Below, one piece after another: positions 45,747 to 55,325 of a DNA stretch of 64,000 bases. This stretch comes from an uncultured Bacteroidales bacterium (lineage in GTDB: Bacteria; Bacteroidota; Bacteroidia; Bacteroidales; UBA932). Below the pieces are notes generated by a model. That model saw only the letters and a list, made by a program, of their open reading frames with translations. It made no database searches and was not told the origin of the DNA. The stretch covers positions 1 to 64,000 of the forward strand of contig CALVDR010000003.1 in NCBI GenBank assembly GCA_944326365.1, written 5' to 3'. Position 1 is the stretch's first letter. Each line of letters begins with the position of its first letter. The translations under genes and the position numbers were made by a program.

Positions 45747-47975
45747 TCAGAGGTCTGTCCTGACCACGCTTTGGATGCCTTCTATTTTTCCGAGCCTGCG
45801 GATGAGTTTTTCCAGGTCATCCTTGTCATGGACATAGAGGTCTATATAGCCGTCGAACACTTCGTCTTCCGTGTTCAGGTACATTCTGCGCATGTTTACG
45901 TTCATCACCAGTGAGATGTATCTGGAAATCTCGTTGATGATGCCGATACGGTCATAGCCTTTCAATGAAAGTCTCACCAGAAAGGCCTGGTCCACATCCT
46001 GTTCCCACTGGGTCTTGACTATGCGGTCTCCGTGCTTGGCAGCTATGCTGTTCGCCACGCTGCAGGATTTCTTGTGGACGGTGATAGTCCCGTCAGATGC
46101 CAGGAATCCCACTACGCTGTCCCCTGGAATAGGATTGCAGCAGTTTGCGATGACGTATTTGTGAGCGGCATCGGTCTTGTCGTTGATGACATATTTGCTG
46201 TCTTTCTTGTCCTTGCTTTTGAACCACGGGAAAGACCAGCGTCCGCCCTGTCTGTCATCTTCCTTTTTGAGTATCTGGTCCAGGTTGCCGAGCTTCAGTA
46301 TGCCGGCTCCTATCCTGAAGAAGAGTTCGTCGCGGTCGCCCTCGAATATCTCGTACCCTTCGAGAAGCCTGGCGATGGTCTTGTCCGTCATTTTGTAGCC
46401 CAGAGTGGCCAGCTGCTCTTCAAGCATGCTCCTGCCGACACGGATGCTCTCCTGACGTTCGCCCTTGAAATAGTCGATGACTATGCCCTTTGCCTTTCTG
46501 GTGACGAGGAACTGCAGCCAGGCCCTTTTCGGTTTCTCGTTTTCAGCAGTGATGATTTCCACCTGGTCACCGGATTTGAGTACATATGAAAGAGGGACGA
46601 GTTTCATGTTCACCTTGGCCGCTATGGCCTTGTTCCCTATTTCAGTGTGTATCATATAGGCGAAATCGAGGGCCGTGGCACCTTTCTGTATGCTTTTCTG
46701 TTCACCCTTCGGAGTGAATACGAAGATATCCGATGTCGTCAGGTCGTTGTGTATGATGTCCAGGAGTTCGAGCGCGTTCACATCCGGATTCACGATGATT
46801 TCCTTCACCTTGCTTATCCACTTGTCCATCTCGCTCTCGTTCTCGCTCACGAAACCGTCCTTCTTGTATGCCCAGTGCGCCGCGATGCCTTTTTCCGCGA
46901 TGTCATTCATCCTTTGGGTACGGATCTGTACTTCTATCCAGATGCCGGAATGGCTCATCAGCGTGCAGTGCAGTGCTTCGTAGCCGTTGTTCTTCGGATG
47001 CTTTACCCAGTCGCGTATCCTGTCGCTCTTGTATTTGTATATGCCTGTAATGATGGAGAACACATGGTAGCACTGGTCCCTTTCCGCGTCCTTGGTACAG
47101 CCCTGACCCGGGTTGAAGATGATTCTCACGGCGTACAGGTCATATATCTGCTCGAAGGTGATGCCTTTGGTCACTATTTTGTGCCATATCGAATAAGGTG
47201 TCTTGACTCTCTTCTTGATTTCGAAATCGAATCCGGCCTTTTTCAGGGCTTCATCAATGGGCCTGATGAATTCGTCGATTTCCTTTTCCTTGTCGGAGAT
47301 GTTCCTGTTTATCTTTTCAGTGATTTCGTTGAAGGCCTCAGGCTCCTTGTATCTGAGCCAGATGTCTTCCATCTCTGATTTCACTTCATAAAGACCCAGC
47401 CTGTGCGCCAGAGGTATGAAGATGAACATCGTTTCCGACAGTATCTTGTCCCGCTTGTATTCCGGCATGAATTCTATCGTGCGGCAGTTGTGCAGCCTGT
47501 CTGCCAGTTTGATCAGAACGACACGCACATCGTCGTTGAGTGTCAGAAGGATGCGTTTGAAGTTTTCAGCCTGGATGCTTTTCTTCTCGGCCTTGTCTTC
47601 GTTGTCGAGTACTGTCTTGATCTTCGTCAGACCGTCCACCAGAGACGCTATCTTTTCTCCGAACAGGCTGCTGATATCCTCTACTGTATATTCAGTGTCT
47701 TCCACGACGTCATGCAGAAGGGCTGCGGCGATCGACTTGTAGCCCAGTCCGATATTGCTCACGACGATTTTTGCCACGGCTATCGGATGGAGTATGTACG
47801 GTTCTCCAGACCGTCTCCGGACCCCTTTGTGGGCTTCATTCGCGAAGTCGAACGCTTTCTGTACGATGTCGAGTTCATTCTGGTCGGCGCATCTTTTCCT
47901 TGCGGCCTCCTTGAGGTCTGCATAATCCCGTGCGATGATGTCGAAATCTTCTTTTGTGAATTCAGATACAGGCAT
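45747..47975 (-). CDS. spoT: Bifunctional (p)ppGpp synthetase/hydrolase, RelA/SpoT family
   Basis: 742 residues. It makes and degrades the stringent-response alarmone. The HD hydrolase domain is intact (HPIAVAKIV, then HDVVEDTEYT with His-Asp at 88-89; KLADRLHNCRTIEF). The synthetase domain has YAVRIIFNPGQG, YEALHCTLMSHSGIWIEVQIRTQRMNDIAEKGIAAHWAYK (about 335-374). A TGS domain (DIFVFTPKGEQKSIQKGATALDFAYMIHTEIG, about 414-445) and a C-terminal ACT domain (about 665-740) follow. Since both catalytic parts look complete, it is probably the main Rsh enzyme. It is a single gene with about 60 bp to its downstream neighbour. Confidence 0.96.
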   Translation of the reverse strand: MPVSEFTKEDFDIIARDYADLKEAARKRCADQNELDIVQKAFDFANEAHKGVRRRSGEPYILHPIAVAKIVVSNIGLGYKSIAAALLHDVVEDTEYTVEDISSLFGEKIASLVDGLTKIKTVLDNEDKAEKKSIQAENFKRILLTLNDDVRVVLIKLADRLHNCRTIEFMPEYKRDKILSETMFIFIPLAHRLGLYEVKSEMEDIWLRYKEPEAFNEITEKINRNISDKEKEIDEFIRPIDEALKKAGFDFEIKKRVKTPYSIWHKIVTKGITFEQIYDLYAVRIIFNPGQGCTKDAERDQCYHVFSIITGIYKYKSDRIRDWVKHPKNNGYEALHCTLMSHSGIWIEVQIRTQRMNDIAEKGIAAHWAYKKDGFVSENESEMDKWISKVKEIIVNPDVNALELLDIIHNDLTTSDIFVFTPKGEQKSIQKGATALDFAYMIHTEIGNKAIAAKVNMKLVPLSYVLKSGDQVEIITAENEKPKRAWLQFLVTRKAKGIVIDYFKGERQESIRVGRSMLEEQLATLGYKMTDKTIARLLEGYEIFEGDRDELFFRIGAGILKLGNLDQILKKEDDRQGGRWSFPWFKSKDKKDSKYVINDKTDAAHKYVIANCCNPIPGDSVVGFLASDGTITVHKKSCSVANSIAAKHGDRIVKTQWEQDVDQAFLVRLSLKGYDRIGIINEISRYISLVMNVNMRRMYLNTEDEVFDGYIDLYVHDKDDLEKLIRRLGKIEGIQSVVRTDL

Positions 47976-47997
47976 GTTGTCGTTTTTTCAAGTGTTA

Positions 47998-48945
47998 TTA
48001 TTCAATATTGTAGCTGTCCACGTGCTGGTAGGCGTAGGACAGTTCGGCTCCGAAGAGAATGATGAACCATCCGAAATTCATCCAGAACATGAAAAGCGGA
48101 ATCGCGGCTACTGCTCCGTATACCATGTTCAGCCTGGTGACGAAAAGCTGGGTCTCCAGGTACAGGTACTGCAGGACAGTGAAGGCCAGCGCTGATATGG
48201 CGGCCGCTCTGAGCGCATTCGAGTACATGACCTTGTAGTTCGGTATGAACTTGTACATGGCCGAAAAGGTCAGAGTCGCCACTATGTAGAACAGCACCCA
48301 CGCCAGCACGGACGCTATCGATTCGAAATACGCCACCCCGAGTCCTATGCCTTTCAACATGTTGCTGTATACGATGGAACCGGAAAAGAAAAGCATGATC
48401 ACGAAAGGTGCTATGAACAGTATCGCGATATAGAAAGATATTCTCTTGAATATGTTTCTTGATTTCTTCACCCTCCAGACATTGTTGAATACCCTTTCCA
48501 CAGATATCATCATCCAGAAGACAAGCCATACGAAAAGCAGGGCGCTCACCAGTCCCATCGTGCTGGACTGCGCGGTGTCTATGATATTGTTCGCGAAACC
48601 GAGGACCATGTCTATGGTTTCCTGCGAATTGGTGAAATACTCGTACAGCAGTTCTTTCAGCTTGTCTGCCAGCCCGAGACCTCCTGTGATGGCGAAAATC
48701 ACGGCCAGGAACGGCACTGCCGACATCGTCCCGAAAAAGCTCAGGGCGACTGCCTGGAATCCTATCTTTTCGGCGGAAAAGGTCTTGATGGTGATTATCA
48801 GGACCTTGAGATACTTGATACTTCTGGCTTTGGCACGCGAAAAATCCTCGATATCCAGATTCCAGATATCTTCCGTGATGAAACGCTTCACGCGTCCGAG
48901 TATGTCAAGAGGATTTTTCATCGTCATCAGCCGTATTCCCCGCAT
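47998..48945 (-). CDS. YihY/BrkB family membrane protein
   Basis: 315 residues with about six membrane helices. The family region includes FSAEKIGFQAVALSFFGTMSAVPFLAVIFAITGG (about 58-91), a middle segment SVERVFNNVWRVKKSRNIFKRISFYI and the end FGWFIILFGAELSYAYQHV. The name ribonuclease BN once given to this family was an error; the function is unknown. Possible starts are Met 1, 7 and 9; the last (MKNPLDILGRVKRF) is plausible. It lies 6 bp after the thioesterase gene on the same strand. Confidence 0.9.
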   Translation of the reverse strand: MRGIRLMTMKNPLDILGRVKRFITEDIWNLDIEDFSRAKARSIKYLKVLIITIKTFSAEKIGFQAVALSFFGTMSAVPFLAVIFAITGGLGLADKLKELLYEYFTNSQETIDMVLGFANNIIDTAQSSTMGLVSALLFVWLVFWMMISVERVFNNVWRVKKSRNIFKRISFYIAILFIAPFVIMLFFSGSIVYSNMLKGIGLGVAYFESIASVLAWVLFYIVATLTFSAMYKFIPNYKVMYSNALRAAAISALAFTVLQYLYLETQLFVTRLNMVYGAVAAIPLFMFWMNFGWFIILFGAELSYAYQHVDSYNIE

Positions 48946-48951
48946 GAGCCG

Positions 48952-49320
48952 TCATTTCCCGGCCAGCTTGTTCATGAATCTTTCCTGGTCTATGATGAAT
49001 CTTTCATGAAGCCCCTCGCCGACAGTCCCTTCCGCATCACTGACCAGGACTCTGAATGTGAGTTTCCGTCCGTCCATACCGGTCAGTCCGGCCTCGCAGG
49101 TCAGCTCGGTCCCCGGCAGGCAGGCTTTCAGATGCGAAATCTCCAGCCGCGTACCCACGGTGTCATGGCCATTCTCCTTCGCAAGTCCGAACGCGGTCTT
49201 CTCCATCAATGCTATCATCGATGGCGTCGAAAATACCGGCAGCCCACCGGACCCTACCTTGTCGGCTGTCTCTGCTTCGGTCACCGTATGCTTCGAAATC
49301 TTTTTTTCTCCAATTTCCAT
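48952..49320 (-). CDS. Hotdog-fold thioesterase, fluoroacetyl-CoA thioesterase-like
   Basis: 122 residues from the ATG at 49320 (MEIGEKKISKHTV); an open extension of 26 codons upstream has no family resemblance. The sequence HTVTEAETADKVGSGGLPVFSTPSMIALMEKTAFGLAKENGHDTVGTRLEISHLKACLPGTELTCEA matches the FlK-like thioesterase group, including the PSMIALMEKTA helix with its Glu and the TVGTRLEISHLK strand. It is expected to hydrolyse a small acyl-CoA; the substrate is not readable. It precedes the YihY gene and follows ligA on the same strand. Confidence 0.88.
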   Translation of the reverse strand: MEIGEKKISKHTVTEAETADKVGSGGLPVFSTPSMIALMEKTAFGLAKENGHDTVGTRLEISHLKACLPGTELTCEAGLTGMDGRKLTFRVLVSDAEGTVGEGLHERFIIDQERFMNKLAGK

Positions 49321-49429
49321 ATTATATCCTTTTCTGATTGTCTTTTTTCCGCCGTTACCGGCAATGTCCGTGTGTTCCCGGAATCTCCCTGCCTGCATGG
49401 ATTATTCTTCCGTGCCTGCGGCAATGCTG

Positions 49430-51826
<2,397 letters not shown>

Positions 51827-51841
51827 TTAAAATAAATATTT

Positions 51842-52133
51842 AACGTGAGTTCGATGAAAAGAACGGAGTGAATTTCAGAGAACTACCTCTTTTAGAGGAT
51901 TCGTTATACGAATCCGGCAGTAAGTTCTCCCCTACGGGAGGCCTAAAAAATCCCCCTAATAGGGGGCTGGGGGTTAAGACGGATCCAGTCTTTCGAAGAA
52001 AGACGTAATTGGGTGACTCAGTCACCCAATTTAAGAGGGGTGACACGTAAAAGGAAAGGGATTTCGAAGAAATCTTAACGTCAGTTCGACGAAGTCTCTG
52101 GTACTTAGTATAATGATTCGTCGAACTGACGTT
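51842..52133 (-). mobile_element. MITE-like repeat, copy B (292 bp)
   Basis: Reverse-orientation copy of the element at 41298-41506. Termini AACGTGAGTTCGATGAA (left) and TTCGTCGAACTGACGTT (right), flanked on each side by ATTT. It carries the same end hairpins, and in the centre an extra stretch of about 85 bp made of further hairpins: GTCTTTC-GAA-GAAAGAC, TGGGTGACT/AGTCACCCA, CCCCCTA...TAGGGGG and CTCCCCTACGGGAG. No reading frame. The rest of the 566-bp gap between ligA and pfp (51587-51841, 52134-52152) is A/T-rich upstream sequence of ligA with TAnnTTTG-like octamers on both strands (51667-51674, 51710-51717), but no gene. Confidence 0.85.
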
Positions 52134-52152
52134 ATTTAAGTATTAAGGTATT

Positions 52153-53388
52153 ATGAAAGATGCAGTAATTATTCTCTGCGGCGGCGGTCCTGCCCCGGGA
52201 ATGAATTCGGTTTCAATGAGTGTGGCCAAGACTTTTCTGTCAAAAGGTTTCAGGGTTATAGGCCTTCATGGCGGTTATTCGGGACTTTTCAGCAAGAATG
52301 CGCGTACAGAGGATCTCGATTTCTTCAAGGCTGACCGTTATTTCAACAGGGGAGGCTCTTATCTGGAGATGAGCCGGTTCAAACCTACCGACAAGGATTT
52401 CGAGGAGAACTTCAATCTCGATCTTTTCAAGGAGAACAACATCAAGCTGCTCGTGACCATCGGAGGCGATGATACGGCTTCTACTGCAAACAGGATTTCC
52501 AAGTTCCTGGCTGCAAAGAATTATCCTATCGCCAATATCCACTGTCCGAAGACTATCGACAACGACCTTCCTCTGCCGAACAATACTCCGACTTTCGGAT
52601 ACAATTCTGCAAAGAATGAGGGTGCCCATCTGGCCAGGACCATCTACGAGGATGCACGTACTTCAGGCAACTGGCTGCTGATTTCTGCCATGGGACGTAC
52701 TTGCGGAAGTCTTGCACTCGGAATAGGCGAGGCTACACATTGCCCTATGACCATCATTCCAGAGATGTTCAACAAGACTGACATCAGCCTGGAGAAAATC
52801 ATAAAGCTGACTATTTCAGCCATCATCAAGAGGAAGATCATGGGTGTGAACTACGGTACCGTAGTGGCAGCCGAGGGACTTTTCCACGATGAGGGCGTGG
52901 CCAAGGAGGCTGCAGCTGCAGGCGTTCATTTCACTTATGACGAGCACGGACATCCCGAGCTCGGAAAAATATCAAAGGCCGTCCTTTTCAACGACCTTCT
53001 GGAGAAGGAACTGAAGAAAATCGGCCTGAAGGTGAAGACCCGTCCTGTGGAGATCGGATATGATGTCCGCTGCCAGGATCCGGTTGCTTACGACCTGACA
53101 TACTGTACGGAGCTCGCCATGGGTGTTTACCAACTCTACAGCGAGGGCAAGACAGGATGTATGGTGTATGTGGATGCCTACGGCAATGTTTCTCCGCTTT
53201 ATCTGTCTGACCTCCAGGACCCTGCTACAGGCAAGATCCCTCCGAGAGTAGTGGATATCAACAGCGGTACTGCCCAGAATTACTACAACTACATCGCCCA
53301 CTATGTCACTGAGGCTGACTACGAGGCTGCAAAGGCGTTTGTTTCAGATCCTGAGGCTTACGATTTCAAAAAGATCCTGAACTGGTAA
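52153..53388 (+). CDS. pfp: 6-phosphofructokinase, PPi-dependent type
   Basis: 411 residues. It phosphorylates fructose-6-phosphate in glycolysis. The motif ILCGGGPAPGMNSVSMSV (about 7-24) starts the nucleotide/PPi site. GGDDT (104-108) has Asp where ATP enzymes have Gly (GGDGS), and PKTIDND (132-138) has Lys where ATP enzymes have Gly. These two changes are the known determinants of pyrophosphate use. MGRTCGSLALGIGEA (about 180-194) is the substrate segment. With the class III FBPase at 10300-12291 this gives a reversible PPi step and a hydrolytic step. It is followed by a clear terminator and then by foreign-looking DNA. Confidence 0.95.
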   Translation: MKDAVIILCGGGPAPGMNSVSMSVAKTFLSKGFRVIGLHGGYSGLFSKNARTEDLDFFKADRYFNRGGSYLEMSRFKPTDKDFEENFNLDLFKENNIKLLVTIGGDDTASTANRISKFLAAKNYPIANIHCPKTIDNDLPLPNNTPTFGYNSAKNEGAHLARTIYEDARTSGNWLLISAMGRTCGSLALGIGEATHCPMTIIPEMFNKTDISLEKIIKLTISAIIKRKIMGVNYGTVVAAEGLFHDEGVAKEAAAAGVHFTYDEHGHPELGKISKAVLFNDLLEKELKKIGLKVKTRPVEIGYDVRCQDPVAYDLTYCTELAMGVYQLYSEGKTGCMVYVDAYGNVSPLYLSDLQDPATGKIPPRVVDINSGTAQNYYNYIAHYVTEADYEAAKAFVSDPEAYDFKKILNW

Positions 53389-53433
53389 ATGAAAATGTAG
53401 ACTAAAGTCGCACATTTGCATACAAATGATTGA

Positions 53434-53467
53434 AGAAGAGTTGTTTCGGCAGCTCTTCTTTTTTTTG
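53434..53467 (+). terminator. Intrinsic terminator after pfp
   Basis: A 10-bp stem (AGAAGAGTTG / CAGCTCTTCT, one G-T pair), 6-nt loop and a T8 tail, 45 bp after the pfp stop codon. It marks the last clearly native signal before the island. Confidence 0.9.
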
Positions 53468-53512
53468 TTTGTATGACGATTGTTATCATTAACTATCAAT
53501 GTTTTCACTGTT

Positions 53513-53531
53513 TTTGTACCGTATTTGTACC
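53513..53531 (+). repeat. Two direct TTTGTACC repeats at the island edge
   Basis: TTTGTACC occurs at 53513-53520 and 53524-53531, an 11-bp period, just beyond the pfp terminator. Such short phased repeats are often recombinase arm sites or operator half-sites; no integrase gene is seen next to them, so the role is open. Confidence 0.4.
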
Positions 53532-53598
53532 AAAAGTGAATTCAGAGAGCAAACTCGTAGGACGGAGTGTAGGGAAATGTGAAGTAATATAGAAGGTT

Positions 53599-53638
53599 TG
53601 AAACATTCTGAAACATTCTGAAACACGATGAAACACTT
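53599..53638 (+). repeat. Four 10-bp iteron-like repeats
   Basis: Consecutive units TGAAACATTC, TGAAACATTC, TGAAACACGA, TGAAACACTT. A 10-bp period places them on one face of the helix, like operator or replication-initiator sites of mobile elements. They lie 40 bp upstream of the zinc-ribbon frame. Confidence 0.65.
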
Positions 53639-53677
53639 TTTCATGTCCCGTACTCGGACACACTAAAGAACAAAACA

Positions 53678-54076
53678 ATGTTTCAAAAAACGTGTAAACA
53701 GTGCGGAACAGTTTTTAAGACGACCCGTTATCCGACGGTCTTCTGTTCTCAGAGCTGCTATTTCAAATTCAAGCGGGCTGAGGCTAACAAGAAACGGCTT
53801 GAGCAAATTCAGACGTATGACAAATCTTTGGGGGCATTCCTGAAGGACGGGTACATTTATTTCCATAAGACATGTGCCTGCTGCGGTCGAGAGTACATTA
53901 CTCGGTTTATCAATGGCAAGGAAAGGAAGTCAAAGAATCCTTCGAATACCGCAACAGAACTGCGGTCGTTCTCCGGTATGCACTTCAGTGTGCTCAAATC
54001 GTTCGATGTGCACTTCTTGGTGAAGCGGGACCGAAGGACATATCCGCCAGAGTCGTTCCTGAATCCGATGGCATAG
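53678..54076 (+). CDS. Zinc-ribbon protein, probably truncated
   Basis: 132-residue frame. The first 85 residues look real: two cysteine pairs CKQCGTVF and CSQSC (about 6-27) form a zinc ribbon, then a basic helix, and a further CACCGREYI pair (about 71-79). From about residue 82 onward the sequence is simply the antisense of the primase-remnant gene on the other strand and looks non-native (Arg/Ser-rich). The two remnants therefore seem to meet near 53900-53920, as after a deletion or recombination. A small DNA-binding protein of a mobile element is the likeliest origin. It follows the iteron-like repeats. Confidence 0.4.
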   Translation: MFQKTCKQCGTVFKTTRYPTVFCSQSCYFKFKRAEANKKRLEQIQTYDKSLGAFLKDGYIYFHKTCACCGREYITRFINGKERKSKNPSNTATELRSFSGMHFSVLKSFDVHFLVKRDRRTYPPESFLNPMA

Positions 54077-54552
54077 AACTGTCTGCCCCGTATTCCGACT
54101 ATGCTGTATATGACTTCCGTGCAGAAAGATTCAAGAGTTTCAAGACTGATCCCTCTTTCTTCGGCATAACTGATCAGACTCCTGTTCCTGAATCCGCTCC
54201 TGGAGGATATAATGTCAATTCTGCTTGCTTTTCCCTTTTCCTTCTGATGGCTGTATTGGGATAAGGCGATAAAGTCTTTCCTCATGGATGCCAAAAAATC
54301 GTATGCCTGTGACCTGCTGCACCCGGCAAGTCTTGTCACTATGTCTATGATCCCACCTCCTTCGCCTGTCCCGAAATCATACCAGGTATTATTGTTTGGA
54401 TTGATATGGAAAGACGGAGTGCACTCCTCCCGGAAGGGGGAGTAGAACATGTTCCCTCGGCTGTGCTCAGTGGCCTTGCCAAAATGGGACAGTATAAGTT
54501 CTATGGGGGTCTGAAGCAGTATCCTCTTCTCTTCTTCTGTAAAAGCAGGCAT
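53857..54552 (-). pseudogene. Truncated CHC2/Toprim primase-like gene of a mobile element
   Basis: 231 residues from MPAFTEEEKRILLQTPIELILSHFGK. NMFYSPFREECTPSFHINPNNNTWYDFGTGEGGGIIDIVTRL matches the DnaG-type zinc-finger fold used by Bacteroidota mobile-element primases, though the zinc ligands are mostly gone. LISYAEERGISLETLESFC and YAIGFRNDSGGYVLRSRF are also typical, and the Toprim domain begins at SVAVFEGFFDFLSLPLIN. After that only about 16 unrelated residues follow before the stop. The rest of the Toprim domain (normally about 60 or more residues) is missing, so the gene is 3'-truncated and likely inactive. It is divergent from the double-HTH regulator. Confidence 0.7.
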
Positions 54553-54582
54553 TATTGATGTATTGTAAAGTAAAATCAAATG

Positions 54583-54613
54583 TTTGTAAAAACTCATCAA
54601 AAAGTTATCTTTG
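54583..54613 (+). promoter_or_regulatory. Promoter of the double-HTH gene
   Basis: TTTG (54583-54586), 19-bp spacer, TATCTTTG (54606-54613): a full match to the Bacteroidota consensus. It leaves about 100 nt of leader to the preferred ATG at 54722, or about 20 nt to a GTG at 54641. Confidence 0.8.
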
Positions 54614-54721
54614 TGAAGATTCATCTGAGAATCAACGCAAGTGTTAATAAAAACAGAGGTAAAGTTAATAGAAAATGATATTATTTCAAAATATTTACTT
54701 GCCTTAATAAGCATCGAAGAG

Positions 54722-55213
54722 ATGGAGAACAAAAAAGCAAGGAATGTCCGCAGCGGTTCCTATCCGCTGAAGAATCTGAAGTTTCTGTATGATTTTGCGG
54801 CAGAAATGAATCTGACCGTCGGCGATCTGGCTGCCAGGATGGGGCTTTCAAGGCAGTCTGTGTACTACTGGTTCAAGAAGGACGACGTGAAGATATCCAA
54901 TATCTACAGGCTGTTTGATGTGCTCGGTTATGAGATCCGGTTCAGCCTGACAGATATGAAAGAGGAGACAAACCCAAATGTGAAGGTGACATCCAAACTA
55001 TATTCTCCGGAAACGCCTAAGAATCTGGATTTTCTTACCATAGCTCTCAATCAGTATCGTATCAACAAGACCGACCTTTGCCGGGACCTGAATCTTGGTG
55101 CGACTACGATTTATTCATGGCAGGTTCATGATGACTGCTTCATGTCGTATATCTTCAGAATTGCTGAGCTGAGGGGATTGAGGTTGAATATAGATATTAG
55201 ACCTAAAAATTAA
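54722..55213 (+). CDS. Transcriptional regulator with two helix-turn-helix units
   Basis: 163 residues from ATG 54722 (MENKKARNVRSGSYPLKN); the frame can start at a GTG at 54641, which would add 27 hydrophobic residues that look unlike a DNA-binding protein. HTH 1 lies at about 31-50 (LTVGDLAARMGLSRQSVYYW) and HTH 2 at about 114-133 (INKTDLCRDLNLGATTIYSW). The two halves resemble each other (each has a leading helix, HTH, then a short strand, EIRFSLT and RLNIDIR), suggesting internal duplication, so a single chain could bind two adjacent sites. It is transcribed towards the downstream cluster, 112 bp before the DUF1848 gene, and may regulate it. Confidence 0.75.
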   Translation: MENKKARNVRSGSYPLKNLKFLYDFAAEMNLTVGDLAARMGLSRQSVYYWFKKDDVKISNIYRLFDVLGYEIRFSLTDMKEETNPNVKVTSKLYSPETPKNLDFLTIALNQYRINKTDLCRDLNLGATTIYSWQVHDDCFMSYIFRIAELRGLRLNIDIRPKN

Positions 55214-55325
55214 TTCAATAATCCAAATAGTCAATTATCTGTTAAATTGTCGCGAAATTACATTGTGTATATAAAGACAACAGTGCCAGAAAATAAAAAT
55301 TGATTCACATAATTTAAATACTCCT

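Noticed and set aside
46647..47378. 243-codon frame antisense to the Rel/SpoT gene
   Set aside because: Shadow of a conserved coding region with no independent evidence.
48952..49398. Longer start of the thioesterase at 49398
   Set aside because: The extra 26 residues are Arg/Gly-rich with no family match; MEIGEKKISKHTV is the natural start.
53599..53638. CRISPR array
   Set aside because: The units are 10 bp with no spacers of regular length, and no cas genes are present.
54641..54721. GTG start of the HTH gene
   Set aside because: It would add a hydrophobic, A/T-rich-coded stretch unlike an HTH protein; ATG 54722 gives a compact protein. It cannot be excluded entirely because the promoter is close to the GTG.
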